Source: Sphingomonas sp. AP4-R1 (GTDB lineage Bacteria > Pseudomonadota > Alphaproteobacteria > Sphingomonadales > Sphingomonadaceae). Taken from it: a stretch of DNA of 64,000 bases. The stretch covers positions 4,168,001-4,232,000 of the forward strand of contig NZ_CP053346.1 of NCBI RefSeq assembly GCF_013113735.1. The letters are read 5' to 3'. The position numbers were made by a program, and so were the translations under genes. The notes under the pieces are model-generated. The model was not told where the DNA came from. It saw only the letters and a program-made list of their open reading frames with translations, and did not search any database. The first letter of the stretch is position 1; the number at the start of each line of letters is the position of its first letter. This document shows, one piece after another, positions 25,750 through 33,740 of the stretch.

Positions 25750-27453
25750 ATGAAGAAGGCCTCCTCCATGAAGATGATCACGAAGCTCTCGGTCACAGCA
25801 GCGCTCGCGCTCGCCCTCGCCGCCTGCGGCAAGAGCGACGGCGAAAAGGGCAATGCCAGCGCCAGCGCCGAAAGCTCCGGCCCCAAGCTCGGCATCCGCC
25901 CTTATGGCGACGAGACGGTCAAGCCGGACATGTCGAAGATCAAGAATGCCGATCTCCCCAAGATCTTCGACTATGTCGACAAGCATATCGACGATCATGT
26001 CGTGAACCTGCAGAAGTGGATCCAGCAGCCGTCCATTTCGAATACCGGCGAAGGTATTCAGGAATCGGCCGAGATGGTGAAGGGCTTCTTCGACCAGCTC
26101 GGCTGCCAGACCACCAAGGTCTATGAGCCGGGCAAGACCAAGTGGGGCTCGCAGGCCAATCCGGTCGTGTACGGCAAGTGCGACGAAGGCGCGAAGAAGA
26201 CGCTGATCGTCTACTGGCAATATGACACGATGCCGGTCACCCAGCCCGACCTGTGGAAGGCCCCGCCGTTCGAAGGCCGCCTGGTCGAGCAGGCTCCGTT
26301 CAAGAAGGTCCTGATCGGTCGCGGCGCGACCAACTCCAAGGGCCCCGAAATGACGTTCCTGAACGCCGTCATGTCGATCAAGGCCGTCACCGGCAAGCTG
26401 CCGGTGAACCTGATCTTCGTGGCCGAAGGCGACGAGGAGCGCATGGACATCGGCCTCAACAAGTTCATGACCGACCATCAGGACCTGTTCAAGGGCGCGG
26501 ACGGCGTCTGGGGTCCCGGCGGTTCGGAAGGCTGCGTGTTCGTCGAGCTGACGACCAGCGGCCACGATTGGGGCCGCGGCCCGGATTATTCGGACGTCCA
26601 CGGCGTGATGAAGCTCGCCGTCGACAGCCCGGCCTGGCGCCACATCACGATGCTCTCCAAGATGGTGTCGCCGGACGGCAACCACGTGATGATCCCCGGC
26701 TTCTACGACGATCTCCTGCCGCCGACGCCGGAGCAGGATGCCGCCTTCCACAAGGCCGCCGCCAATTTTGATCTGAAGCAGGCGGCCAAGAATGCCGGCC
26801 TGACGCGCTTCATCTCGGACGATCCTTATGAGGTCCTCAAGATGCTGCGCTCGGGCACGTCGATGAACCTCGACGGCATCTGGGGCGGCAACATGTTCGC
26901 CGGCGGCTCGGGCGCGATCCTGCCGAACAAGATCACCTCGAAACACAATTTCCGGTACCAGCCGAACATGACGGGCGACGATATCGTCGCCAAGCTGCGG
27001 AAATATCTCGATCAGCTCGGCTATAAGGACGTGAAGATCAACGTCGTCGGCGATGTGCCGTGGGCCAAGCGCGACAACAACAATGATCTGTTCCGCGCCA
27101 ATTCCTACAGCCAGTCGGTGTTCGGCCTCGGCGGCGGCGGCGGCCCCTTCTCGGGCGGCGGCGGCGGTTACTGGCCGGCTTATGTCTTCGCCGGCAAGGG
27201 CACCAACATCGATCTGCCGATCAACACCGCGCGCGGTGGTGCCGGCGGCAACGCCCACGCCGCGAACGAATGGTATGCGATCGAGGGCTCGGGCAAGCAG
27301 CTCGGCATGGCCAGCTCCGAAAAGCTGATCGCCACCGCGCTCTACAGCTATGCCGGCCTCAACGGCCCGGTGCCGGTCGCTCCGGTCGCACCGCCGGCGG
27401 GCGACAAGAAGCCGACCGCCGCTCCGGCTGCGGCCGCCGCTTCGGGTTCGTGA
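25750..27453 (+). CDS. M20-like lipoprotein, tandem copy 2
   Basis: A 567-residue paralogue starting four bases after copy 1 stops (ATG at 25750; an in-frame ATG at 25768 may be used instead). The lipobox is LAAC. It has the same altered metal motifs as copy 1 (WQYD, GRGATNSKGP) and keeps EGDEE and GNAHAANEW. It is the most divergent copy in the lid domain, with DYSDVHGVMKLAVDSPAWRH in place of the SDIHGGNKRSV version shared by the other three. It carries a Gly-rich insert GLGGGGGPFSGGGGGYWPAY and a longer Ala/Pro tail. It probably occupies the same outer or periplasmic membrane face as its neighbours. Confidence 0.84.
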   Translation: MKKASSMKMITKLSVTAALALALAACGKSDGEKGNASASAESSGPKLGIRPYGDETVKPDMSKIKNADLPKIFDYVDKHIDDHVVNLQKWIQQPSISNTGEGIQESAEMVKGFFDQLGCQTTKVYEPGKTKWGSQANPVVYGKCDEGAKKTLIVYWQYDTMPVTQPDLWKAPPFEGRLVEQAPFKKVLIGRGATNSKGPEMTFLNAVMSIKAVTGKLPVNLIFVAEGDEERMDIGLNKFMTDHQDLFKGADGVWGPGGSEGCVFVELTTSGHDWGRGPDYSDVHGVMKLAVDSPAWRHITMLSKMVSPDGNHVMIPGFYDDLLPPTPEQDAAFHKAAANFDLKQAAKNAGLTRFISDDPYEVLKMLRSGTSMNLDGIWGGNMFAGGSGAILPNKITSKHNFRYQPNMTGDDIVAKLRKYLDQLGYKDVKINVVGDVPWAKRDNNNDLFRANSYSQSVFGLGGGGGPFSGGGGGYWPAYVFAGKGTNIDLPINTARGGAGGNAHAANEWYAIEGSGKQLGMASSEKLIATALYSYAGLNGPVPVAPVAPPAGDKKPTAAPAAAAASGS

Positions 27454-27480
27454 CGCAGCTTTCTTTCTTCGATCGGGTCA

Positions 27481-27509
27481 CGATCGCAGGCGCATCCCGC
27501 CTGCGATCG
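27481..27509. repeat. perfect intercistronic hairpin between M20-like copies 2 and 3
   Basis: CGATCGCAGGCG at 27481-27492 pairs fully with CGCCTGCGATCG at 27498-27509 around a five-base loop. No T run follows, so it looks like an mRNA processing or stability element rather than a terminator. It is the only hairpin of this kind in the array; the other junctions are 4-5 bases long. Confidence 0.7.
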
Positions 27510-27538
27510 ATGGCCGCAGAATAGGAACGGGGGTTCTG

Positions 27539-29182
27539 ATGAAGATGATGGCGAAGATGTCGGTCACGGCGGCGCTCGCGCTGGCGCTCGTGGCGTGCGG
27601 CAAGAGCAGTGACGGCGGCAACGCCACGGCTTCGAAGGACTCCACCGGCCCCAAGCTCGGCATCCGTCCCTATGGCGACGAAACGGTCAAGCCGGACATG
27701 TCGAAGATCAAGAATGCCGATCTGCCGAAGGTATTCGACTATATCGACACGCATATCGACGATCATGTCGTGAACCTGCAGAAGTGGATCCAGCAGCCAA
27801 GCATCTCGAATACCGGCGAAGGTATTCAGGAATCGGCCGAGATGGTGAAGGGCTTCTTCGATCAGCTCGGCTGCCAGAAGACGCAGGTGTTCGACGTCGG
27901 CAAGACGAAGTATGGCACGCAGGGCAATCCGGTCGTCTATGCGAATTGCAACGAGGGCGCGAAGAAGACGCTGATCGTCTATTGGCAATATGACACGATG
28001 CCGGTGACGCAGCCCGATCTGTGGAAGGCGCCGCCGTTCGAGGGTCGTCTGGTCGAGCAGGCGCCGTTCAAGAAGGTCCTGATCGGGCGCGGCGCGACCA
28101 ACTCCAAGGGCCCGGAGATGACCTTCCTCAACGCGGTCATGTCGATCAAGGCCGTCACGGGCAAGCTGCCGGTGAACCTCATCTTCGTGGCCGAGGGCGA
28201 CGAGGAGCGCATGGACATCGGCCTGAACGCGTTCATGACCAAGCATATGGACCTGTTCAAGGGCGCCGAGGGCGTCTGGGGTCCGGGTGGCTCCGAGGGC
28301 TGCGTGTTCGTCGAACTGAAGACGAGCGGCAAGAGCTGGGGTCGCGGGCCCGTCTATTCGGACATTCACGGCGGCAACAAGCGCTCGGTCGACAGCCCCG
28401 CCTGGCGTCACATCCAGATGCTGTCCAAGCTCGTGTCGCCGGACGGCAATCATGTGATGATCCCCGGCTTCTACGACAATATCGTCCCCAACTCGCCCGA
28501 AACCGAGGCGGCGCTTCGCAAGACCGCCGAGACATACGATCTGAAGAAGGCCGCCGAGCGCCTCGGCGTCGCGCGCTTCATCTCGGACGATCCCTACACC
28601 CAGCTCAAGATGCAGCGCACCGGCACCTCGATGAATCTGGACGGCATCTGGGGCGGTAACATGTTCGCCGGCGGCTCGGGCGCGATCCTGCCCAACCAGA
28701 TCATCTCGAAGCATAACTTCCGCTACGTGCCGAACATGACGGGCCCGGACATCGTCGCCAAGCTGCGCAAATATCTCGATCAGCTCGGCTACAAGGATGT
28801 CGAGATCAACGTCGTCGGCGACGTGCCCTGGGCCACCCGCAACCGCGACAACGATCTCGCCCGCGCCAACGATTACACGCAGCAGATCTTCACCTCCGGC
28901 GGTGGCCAGCAGACCAGCGGCGGCGGCGGCGGTTACTGGCCGGCCTATCTCTTCTCCGGCAAGGAAACGAACATCGATCTGCCGATCAGTTCGGCGCGCG
29001 GCGGCACCGGCGGCAACGCCCATGCAGCCAACGAATGGTATGTGATCGAGGGTGCGGGCAAGCAGCTCGGCATGGCCAGCGCCGAGAAGGTCGTTGCCAC
29101 CGCTCTCTACAATTTCGCCGGCCTCAACGGCCCGATCCCCGGCAAGGCCGAAAAGGCCGCCGGCGCTGACGGAGGATCCTAA
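27539..29182 (+). CDS. M20-like lipoprotein, tandem copy 3
   Basis: A 547-residue paralogue from the ATG at 27539 (MKMMAKMSVTAALALALVAC), with lipobox LVAC and a GGAACGGGGG ribosome binding site region. The altered metal motifs WQYD and GRGATNSKGP and the retained EGDEE and GNAHAANEW match copies 1 and 2. It is mosaic at DNA level: the N-terminal part follows copy 2, whereas 28031-28126 is identical for 96 bases to 24576-24671 of copy 1. The predicted fold and location are as for copy 1. Confidence 0.84.
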   Translation: MKMMAKMSVTAALALALVACGKSSDGGNATASKDSTGPKLGIRPYGDETVKPDMSKIKNADLPKVFDYIDTHIDDHVVNLQKWIQQPSISNTGEGIQESAEMVKGFFDQLGCQKTQVFDVGKTKYGTQGNPVVYANCNEGAKKTLIVYWQYDTMPVTQPDLWKAPPFEGRLVEQAPFKKVLIGRGATNSKGPEMTFLNAVMSIKAVTGKLPVNLIFVAEGDEERMDIGLNAFMTKHMDLFKGAEGVWGPGGSEGCVFVELKTSGKSWGRGPVYSDIHGGNKRSVDSPAWRHIQMLSKLVSPDGNHVMIPGFYDNIVPNSPETEAALRKTAETYDLKKAAERLGVARFISDDPYTQLKMQRTGTSMNLDGIWGGNMFAGGSGAILPNQIISKHNFRYVPNMTGPDIVAKLRKYLDQLGYKDVEINVVGDVPWATRNRDNDLARANDYTQQIFTSGGGQQTSGGGGGYWPAYLFSGKETNIDLPISSARGGTGGNAHAANEWYVIEGAGKQLGMASAEKVVATALYNFAGLNGPIPGKAEKAAGADGGS

Positions 29183-29187
29183 GTCTC

Positions 29188-30858
29188 ATGAAAAAGCTCG
29201 TCTCCCTCGTTTCGACGCTCACTCTGTCGCTGGCGCTGGTCGCCTGCGGCAAGGGGGCCGACACCGGCAACGCGACCGCCTCCAAGGACAGCGCCACGCC
29301 GAAGCTCGGCATCCGCCCTTATGGCGATGAGACCGCCAAGATCGACACGTCGAAGGTCCACAATGCGGATCTGACCAAGATTTACGACTATATCGACAAT
29401 CACGTCGACGAGCATGTCGTCAATCTGCAGAAGTGGATCCAGCAGCCATCGATCTCGAATACCGGTGAAGGTATTCAGGAATCGGCCGAAATGGTGAAGG
29501 GCTTCTTCGATCAGCTCGGCTGCCAGAAGACGCAGGTCTATGACGTCGGCAAGACGAAGTGGGGCCAGCAGGGCAATCCCGTCGTCTATGCGAATTGCAA
29601 CGAGGGCGCGAAGAAGACGCTCGTCATCTACTGGATGTACGACACGATGCCGGTGACGCAGCCGGATCTGTGGAAGGCGCCCCCGTTCGAGGGCCGCCTC
29701 GTCGAGCAGGCACCGTTCAAGAAGGTGCTGATCGGTCGCGGCGCGGTCAATTCCAAGGGCCCGGAAATGGCCATGTGGAATGCGCTGATGTCGATCAAGG
29801 CCGTCACCGGCAAGCTGCCCGTGAACCTCATCTTCGTGGCCGAGGGCGACGAGGAGCGCATGGACATCGGCTACAACAAGTTCGTCACGTCGCATCCCGA
29901 GCTGATCAAGGGCGCGGACGCGATGTACACGTTCGGCTTCCAGCAGGGCGGCGCCGCCTTCACGCTCTCGGGCTCCGAGGGCTGCGTGTTCGTCGAGCTG
30001 AAGACGAGCGGCAAAAGCTGGGGTCGCGGGCCCGTCTATTCGGATATTCATGGCGGCAACAAGCGCTCGGTCGACAGCCCCGCCTGGCGCCATATCCAGA
30101 TGCTCTCGAAGCTCGTCTCGCCCGATGGCAATCATGTGCTGATCCCCGGCTTCTATGACAATATCGTGCCGCTCACGCCCGCGAAGGAGGCCGAGCTTCA
30201 CGCGCAGGCCAAGGGCGTGAACATGAAGGCGGCGGCCGACGGCCTCGGCGTCGCCCGCTTCATCTCCGACGATCCGTACGAGATGCTGAAGATGGCGCGC
30301 TACGGCACGTCGATGAACCTCGACGGCATCTGGGGCGGCAACATGTTCGCCGGCGGCTCCGGCGCGATCCTGCCCAACCAGATCATCTCGAAGCACAATT
30401 TCCGCTACGTGCCGAACATGACGGGCCCGGACATCGTCGCCAAGCTGCGCAAATATCTCGACCAGCTCGGCTACAAGGATGTCGAGATCAACGTCGTCGG
30501 TGACGTGCCGTGGGCCAAGCGCAGCACGGACAACGATCTCGGCCGCGCCGTTTATGGCGCCTTCGATCAGTTCGGCATCGGCCATGCGCCGATCACCCCG
30601 ATCGAGAGCATCGGCGGCGGTTACTGGCCGGCCTATCTGTTCGCCGGCAACGGCGCGCCGTTCGACATCCCGATCGTCGGCGGCATGCTCGGCAGCGGCG
30701 GCAACGCCCACGCGGCGAACGAATATTATGTGATCGAAGGCCAGGGCAAGACGTACGGCATCGCCGGTGCCGAGAAGTCCGTCGCCACGGTCCTCTACAA
30801 TTATGCGGGCCTCAACGGCCCCATGACCAACGCCTCTCCGCCGGCCAAGAAAAACTAA
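29188..30858 (+). CDS. M20-like lipoprotein, tandem copy 4
   Basis: A 556-residue paralogue starting five bases after copy 3, with lipobox LVAC. It is the most diverged in its metal site: the first motif is WMYDTMP (Met for His), the second GRGAVNSKGP. After EGDEE it has a unique insertion, MYTFGFQQGGAAFTLSGSEG, where the family expects an acidic ligand. EGDEE, YSDIHGGNKRSV and GNAHAANEY remain. The ABC transporter ATPase gene starts 39 bases downstream on the same strand, so the array and the transporter are probably one transcript. Confidence 0.84.
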   Translation: MKKLVSLVSTLTLSLALVACGKGADTGNATASKDSATPKLGIRPYGDETAKIDTSKVHNADLTKIYDYIDNHVDEHVVNLQKWIQQPSISNTGEGIQESAEMVKGFFDQLGCQKTQVYDVGKTKWGQQGNPVVYANCNEGAKKTLVIYWMYDTMPVTQPDLWKAPPFEGRLVEQAPFKKVLIGRGAVNSKGPEMAMWNALMSIKAVTGKLPVNLIFVAEGDEERMDIGYNKFVTSHPELIKGADAMYTFGFQQGGAAFTLSGSEGCVFVELKTSGKSWGRGPVYSDIHGGNKRSVDSPAWRHIQMLSKLVSPDGNHVLIPGFYDNIVPLTPAKEAELHAQAKGVNMKAAADGLGVARFISDDPYEMLKMARYGTSMNLDGIWGGNMFAGGSGAILPNQIISKHNFRYVPNMTGPDIVAKLRKYLDQLGYKDVEINVVGDVPWAKRSTDNDLGRAVYGAFDQFGIGHAPITPIESIGGGYWPAYLFAGNGAPFDIPIVGGMLGSGGNAHAANEYYVIEGQGKTYGIAGAEKSVATVLYNYAGLNGPMTNASPPAKKN

Positions 30859-30897
30859 GGCCGCTCCCCCAGTCCCTCATTCCAAGCGAGTACGCTC

Positions 30898-31641
30898 ATG
30901 TCGATCATCTCATTGCAAGGGCTCAAGAAGACCTACAAGCTCGGCGACAATGTCGTGCAGGCGCTTGCCGGCGTCAGCCTTGAGATCGGCGAAGGGGAGT
31001 TCGTCGCGATCACCGGCCCGTCGGGCTCCGGCAAGTCGACGATGATGCACATCCTCGGCTGCCTCGATCGCCCGACCGAGGGCAAATATATGCTCAACGG
31101 CAAGGACGTTTCCTCCCTGCCGCGCGACGAACTGGCCGACATCCGCAACAAGCAGATCGGCTTCGTCTTCCAGGGCTTCAACCTGCTTCCCCGCACCACG
31201 GCGGTGGAGAATGTCGAGGTTCCCCTGCTCTACACCCGCCCGGTGATGCCGGCGGCCGAGCGACGCGAGCGGGCGATGAAGGCGCTCGCCGCGATGGGGC
31301 TGGAAAATCGCTACGATCACCACCCGAACCAGCTTTCGGGCGGCCAGCAGCAGCGCGTCGCGATCGCCCGCGCGCTCGTCAACGAGCCGACGCTCATCCT
31401 CGCCGACGAGCCGACCGGCAACCTCGATACCAAGACCTCGATCGAGGTGATGCGGATCCTGCAGGAACTGCGCGAGCAGAAGGGCATCACGATCGTGCTG
31501 ATCACGCACGAGCCGGACATCGCCGCCTACGGCACGCGCATCATCGCCGTGCGCGACGGCAAGATCCTGTCGGACGAACCGAACACCCCGCGCAACACGC
31601 TGGAGATCGCGCAGGAACAGATCATGGTCACGGCCAACTGA
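30898..31641 (+). CDS. MacB/LolD-type ABC transporter ATPase
   Basis: A 247-residue ATPase of the type VII (MacB/LolD/FtsE-like) ABC family. Walker A is GPSGSGKST, the Q loop is in [18 protein letters not shown], the signature is LSGGQQQR, Walker B is [12 protein letters not shown], and the switch His is in ITHEPD. It stands free rather than fused to a permease as in MacB, and three separate MacB-type permeases follow. These ATPases drive mechanical signalling across the membrane rather than classical transport. It should be the only motor for the three permeases. Confidence 0.93.
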   Translation: MSIISLQGLKKTYKLGDNVVQALAGVSLEIGEGEFVAITGPSGSGKSTMMHILGCLDRPTEGKYMLNGKDVSSLPRDELADIRNKQIGFVFQGFNLLPRTTAVENVEVPLLYTRPVMPAAERRERAMKALAAMGLENRYDHHPNQLSGGQQQRVAIARALVNEPTLILADEPTGNLDTKTSIEVMRILQELREQKGITIVLITHEPDIAAYGTRIIAVRDGKILSDEPNTPRNTLEIAQEQIMVTAN

Positions 31642-31657
31642 ACGAAAGATCCGGATC

Positions 31658-33301
31658 ATGATCCCCGGCCGTCACTTCATCTCGCTCGCCTTCAGCGCGC
31701 TGCTCCGCAACCGGATGCAGACCGCGCTCGCCATGATCGGCGTGATGGTCGGCGTCGCCGCCCTCGTCACGAGCCTCGCGCTCGGGCGGGGCGCGCAGGC
31801 CTCTGTCGAGGATCAGCTGCGCGCCGCCGGTGCCAACCTGATCGTCGTCACGGCCGGCAATTATGCCAAGGCCAAGGAGGACCGCACCGATCCGGACGGC
31901 AATATCGGCCATACCGGCGCGCTGGATCCGCGTGATCTGCAGCCTATGCCGCCGCTCGGCGCCCGGCTGGAGCAGGTGGCGCTGAACGCCGAGCCCTTCC
32001 GCGTCTTCACCGATCGCATGGCGCCGCGCGGCGCCCGGATCCTTTATCCAATGCCCTATGGCTATGTGACGAGCGACGGCGCGCTGGCCGAGCCCGCCCG
32101 CAGCCCGGCCGAAACCCTGCTCGTCCCCAGCCATTATGAGGACGATCCCCTCGCGGTCCACGATCACCCGACCGCCAAGGATCGTCTGGGCGATCTGAGC
32201 GCGGGCCTCGGCGCGGCGGCGACGCTGACCGTGGATGACGCCAAGGCCGTCGCGCAGATGGCGGGCGTGCAGCATGTCGTGGCCGGCGTGCATGAAAATG
32301 CCCGCATCTTCTCGGGCGACGACAAGACCAAGCAGTGGTTCACCCGCTATCACGGCACCGAATGGGCGCTGCCCGAAATCCGCAGCGGCTGGTCGATCAT
32401 CCACGGCCGCTTCCTTTCCAAGCAGGATGCCGACGAGAAGGCCCAGGTGATGGTGCTGGGCAAGGTCGTCGCCGACAAATTGTTCGGCGAGGGCGTGAAC
32501 CCGGTCGGCAAGACCACGACGATGTGGAACCAGACCTTCAAGGTGATCGGCGTCCTCTCCAGCCGCAGCTGGGCGAGCCAGCCGGCGCCGGGCGACGATC
32601 AGTTCGACGCGGTCTATGTGCCCGTCACCACGATCGACGGCCTGCTCAATCTCTCGAAGCTCAACACCATCTCGCTGACCGCCTCCTCCGTCGGCGACGT
32701 CAGCCGCCTCGCCAACGAGGTGAAGCTGCTGCTCCGCAAGCGCCACAAGATCGGCGAGGAGACGCCGGACGACTTCACCGTCACCACGATGGCGCAGCAG
32801 GCGATCGGCAAGGGCATTCCGCCCCAACTGGCCCGCGTGATCAGCGGCAATCTTCAGGATATCGACAAGCTGACGATCGAGCAGATGTCGGCCTCGCTCA
32901 AGAAGACCAACGTCATCATGCTGGCGATGCTGGCGGGCGTGGCGACGATCTCGCTGCTCGTCGGCGGCATCGGCGTGATGAACCTGCTTTTGCTCTCCGT
33001 CACGCAGCGCACGCGCGAGGTGGGCCTGCGCATCGCGCTCGGCGCGCGCCGCAGCGACATCGCCACCCAGTTCGTGCTGGAGGCGCTGCTGCTCTGCCTG
33101 ATCGGCGGCGTGCTCGGCGTCCTCGTCGGTGTGTTCGCCTCGGGCGGACTGGAGCGCTTCTTCCAATGGTCCGTCGCCATCTCGCCCATGTCGGCTTTCC
33201 TCGCGCTGATCGTGGCCGCCCTGCTGGGCATCGCCTTCAGCGTCTATCCCGCGCGCCGCGCCGCCCTGCTCGATCCCATTGAGGCCCTTCGCCATGAATA
33301 A
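31658..33301 (+). CDS. MacB-type (FtsX-like) permease 1, with extended periplasmic domain
   Basis: A 547-residue permease. One membrane helix lies at about residues 23-47, followed by a large periplasmic domain and three C-terminal helices (SLLVGGIGVMNLLLLSVTQRTREVGLRIALGARRSDI and onward) ending in YPARRAALLDPIEALRHE. It is about 100 residues longer than permease 3. The excess lies at residues 70-190, directly after the first helix, and includes the His-rich piece SHYEDDPLAVHDHPTAKDR. It starts 16 bases after the ATPase gene and overlaps the following small gene by 8 bases. Confidence 0.9.
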   Translation: MIPGRHFISLAFSALLRNRMQTALAMIGVMVGVAALVTSLALGRGAQASVEDQLRAAGANLIVVTAGNYAKAKEDRTDPDGNIGHTGALDPRDLQPMPPLGARLEQVALNAEPFRVFTDRMAPRGARILYPMPYGYVTSDGALAEPARSPAETLLVPSHYEDDPLAVHDHPTAKDRLGDLSAGLGAAATLTVDDAKAVAQMAGVQHVVAGVHENARIFSGDDKTKQWFTRYHGTEWALPEIRSGWSIIHGRFLSKQDADEKAQVMVLGKVVADKLFGEGVNPVGKTTTMWNQTFKVIGVLSSRSWASQPAPGDDQFDAVYVPVTTIDGLLNLSKLNTISLTASSVGDVSRLANEVKLLLRKRHKIGEETPDDFTVTTMAQQAIGKGIPPQLARVISGNLQDIDKLTIEQMSASLKKTNVIMLAMLAGVATISLLVGGIGVMNLLLLSVTQRTREVGLRIALGARRSDIATQFVLEALLLCLIGGVLGVLVGVFASGGLERFFQWSVAISPMSAFLALIVAALLGIAFSVYPARRAALLDPIEALRHE

Positions 33302-33740
33302 GACCAAGCTTGCCGTCCTCGCCGCCCTGATGCTGGGCGCCACGCCCGCTTTCGCCCACAATGGCGTGATCCACGAAGCGCCCCACGGCGGCATCCTGAA
33401 GGCCACCAAGACCGCGCATCTCGAAATCCTGTTGGCACCCAAGGGCGGCGTGCGGATCTATTTCATGGATGCCTCGGGCAAGGCCCTGCCCGCGACGGCG
33501 GCCAGCGATCTTTCGGTCGAGATCGATCGCCCCGGCCAGAAGACCGAATATGTGACGATGAAGCCCGATCCGACCTCGACGCTCTGGATGGGCAACAGCA
33601 AGCCCGTCACCGATCCCAAGAGTGTCGTCCGCATCGGCAGCGTCGTGCAGGGCACCTCGGATCTGATCGAGATCCCGCGCTCGCAATTCCCGGTCTACGG
33701 CAAGGAAGCCCCCGCAAAGGCCAAGCCCCATGCTCACTAA
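33294..33740 (+). CDS. small periplasmic protein with His-rich termini
   Basis: A 148-residue protein with a signal peptide (MNKTKLAVLAALMLGATPAFA). The mature N-terminus is HNGVIHEAPHGG and the C-terminus KPHAH. The middle (AHLEILLAPKGGVRIYFMD) resembles the beta-rich 'PHGG' domain seen in some metal-efflux accessory proteins and adaptor N-termini. That resemblance is from memory and not certain. It is wedged between two permease genes with overlaps on both sides (8 and 11 bases), so it is surely part of the system. Metal binding at the His clusters is an inference. Confidence 0.75.
   Translation: MNKTKLAVLAALMLGATPAFAHNGVIHEAPHGGILKATKTAHLEILLAPKGGVRIYFMDASGKALPATAASDLSVEIDRPGQKTEYVTMKPDPTSTLWMGNSKPVTDPKSVVRIGSVVQGTSDLIEIPRSQFPVYGKEAPAKAKPHAH

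Noticed and set aside
24090..30711. Long minus-strand frames opposite each M20-like gene
   Set aside because: They repeat because the sense genes repeat, and they show no start-site, signal or domain features of their own.
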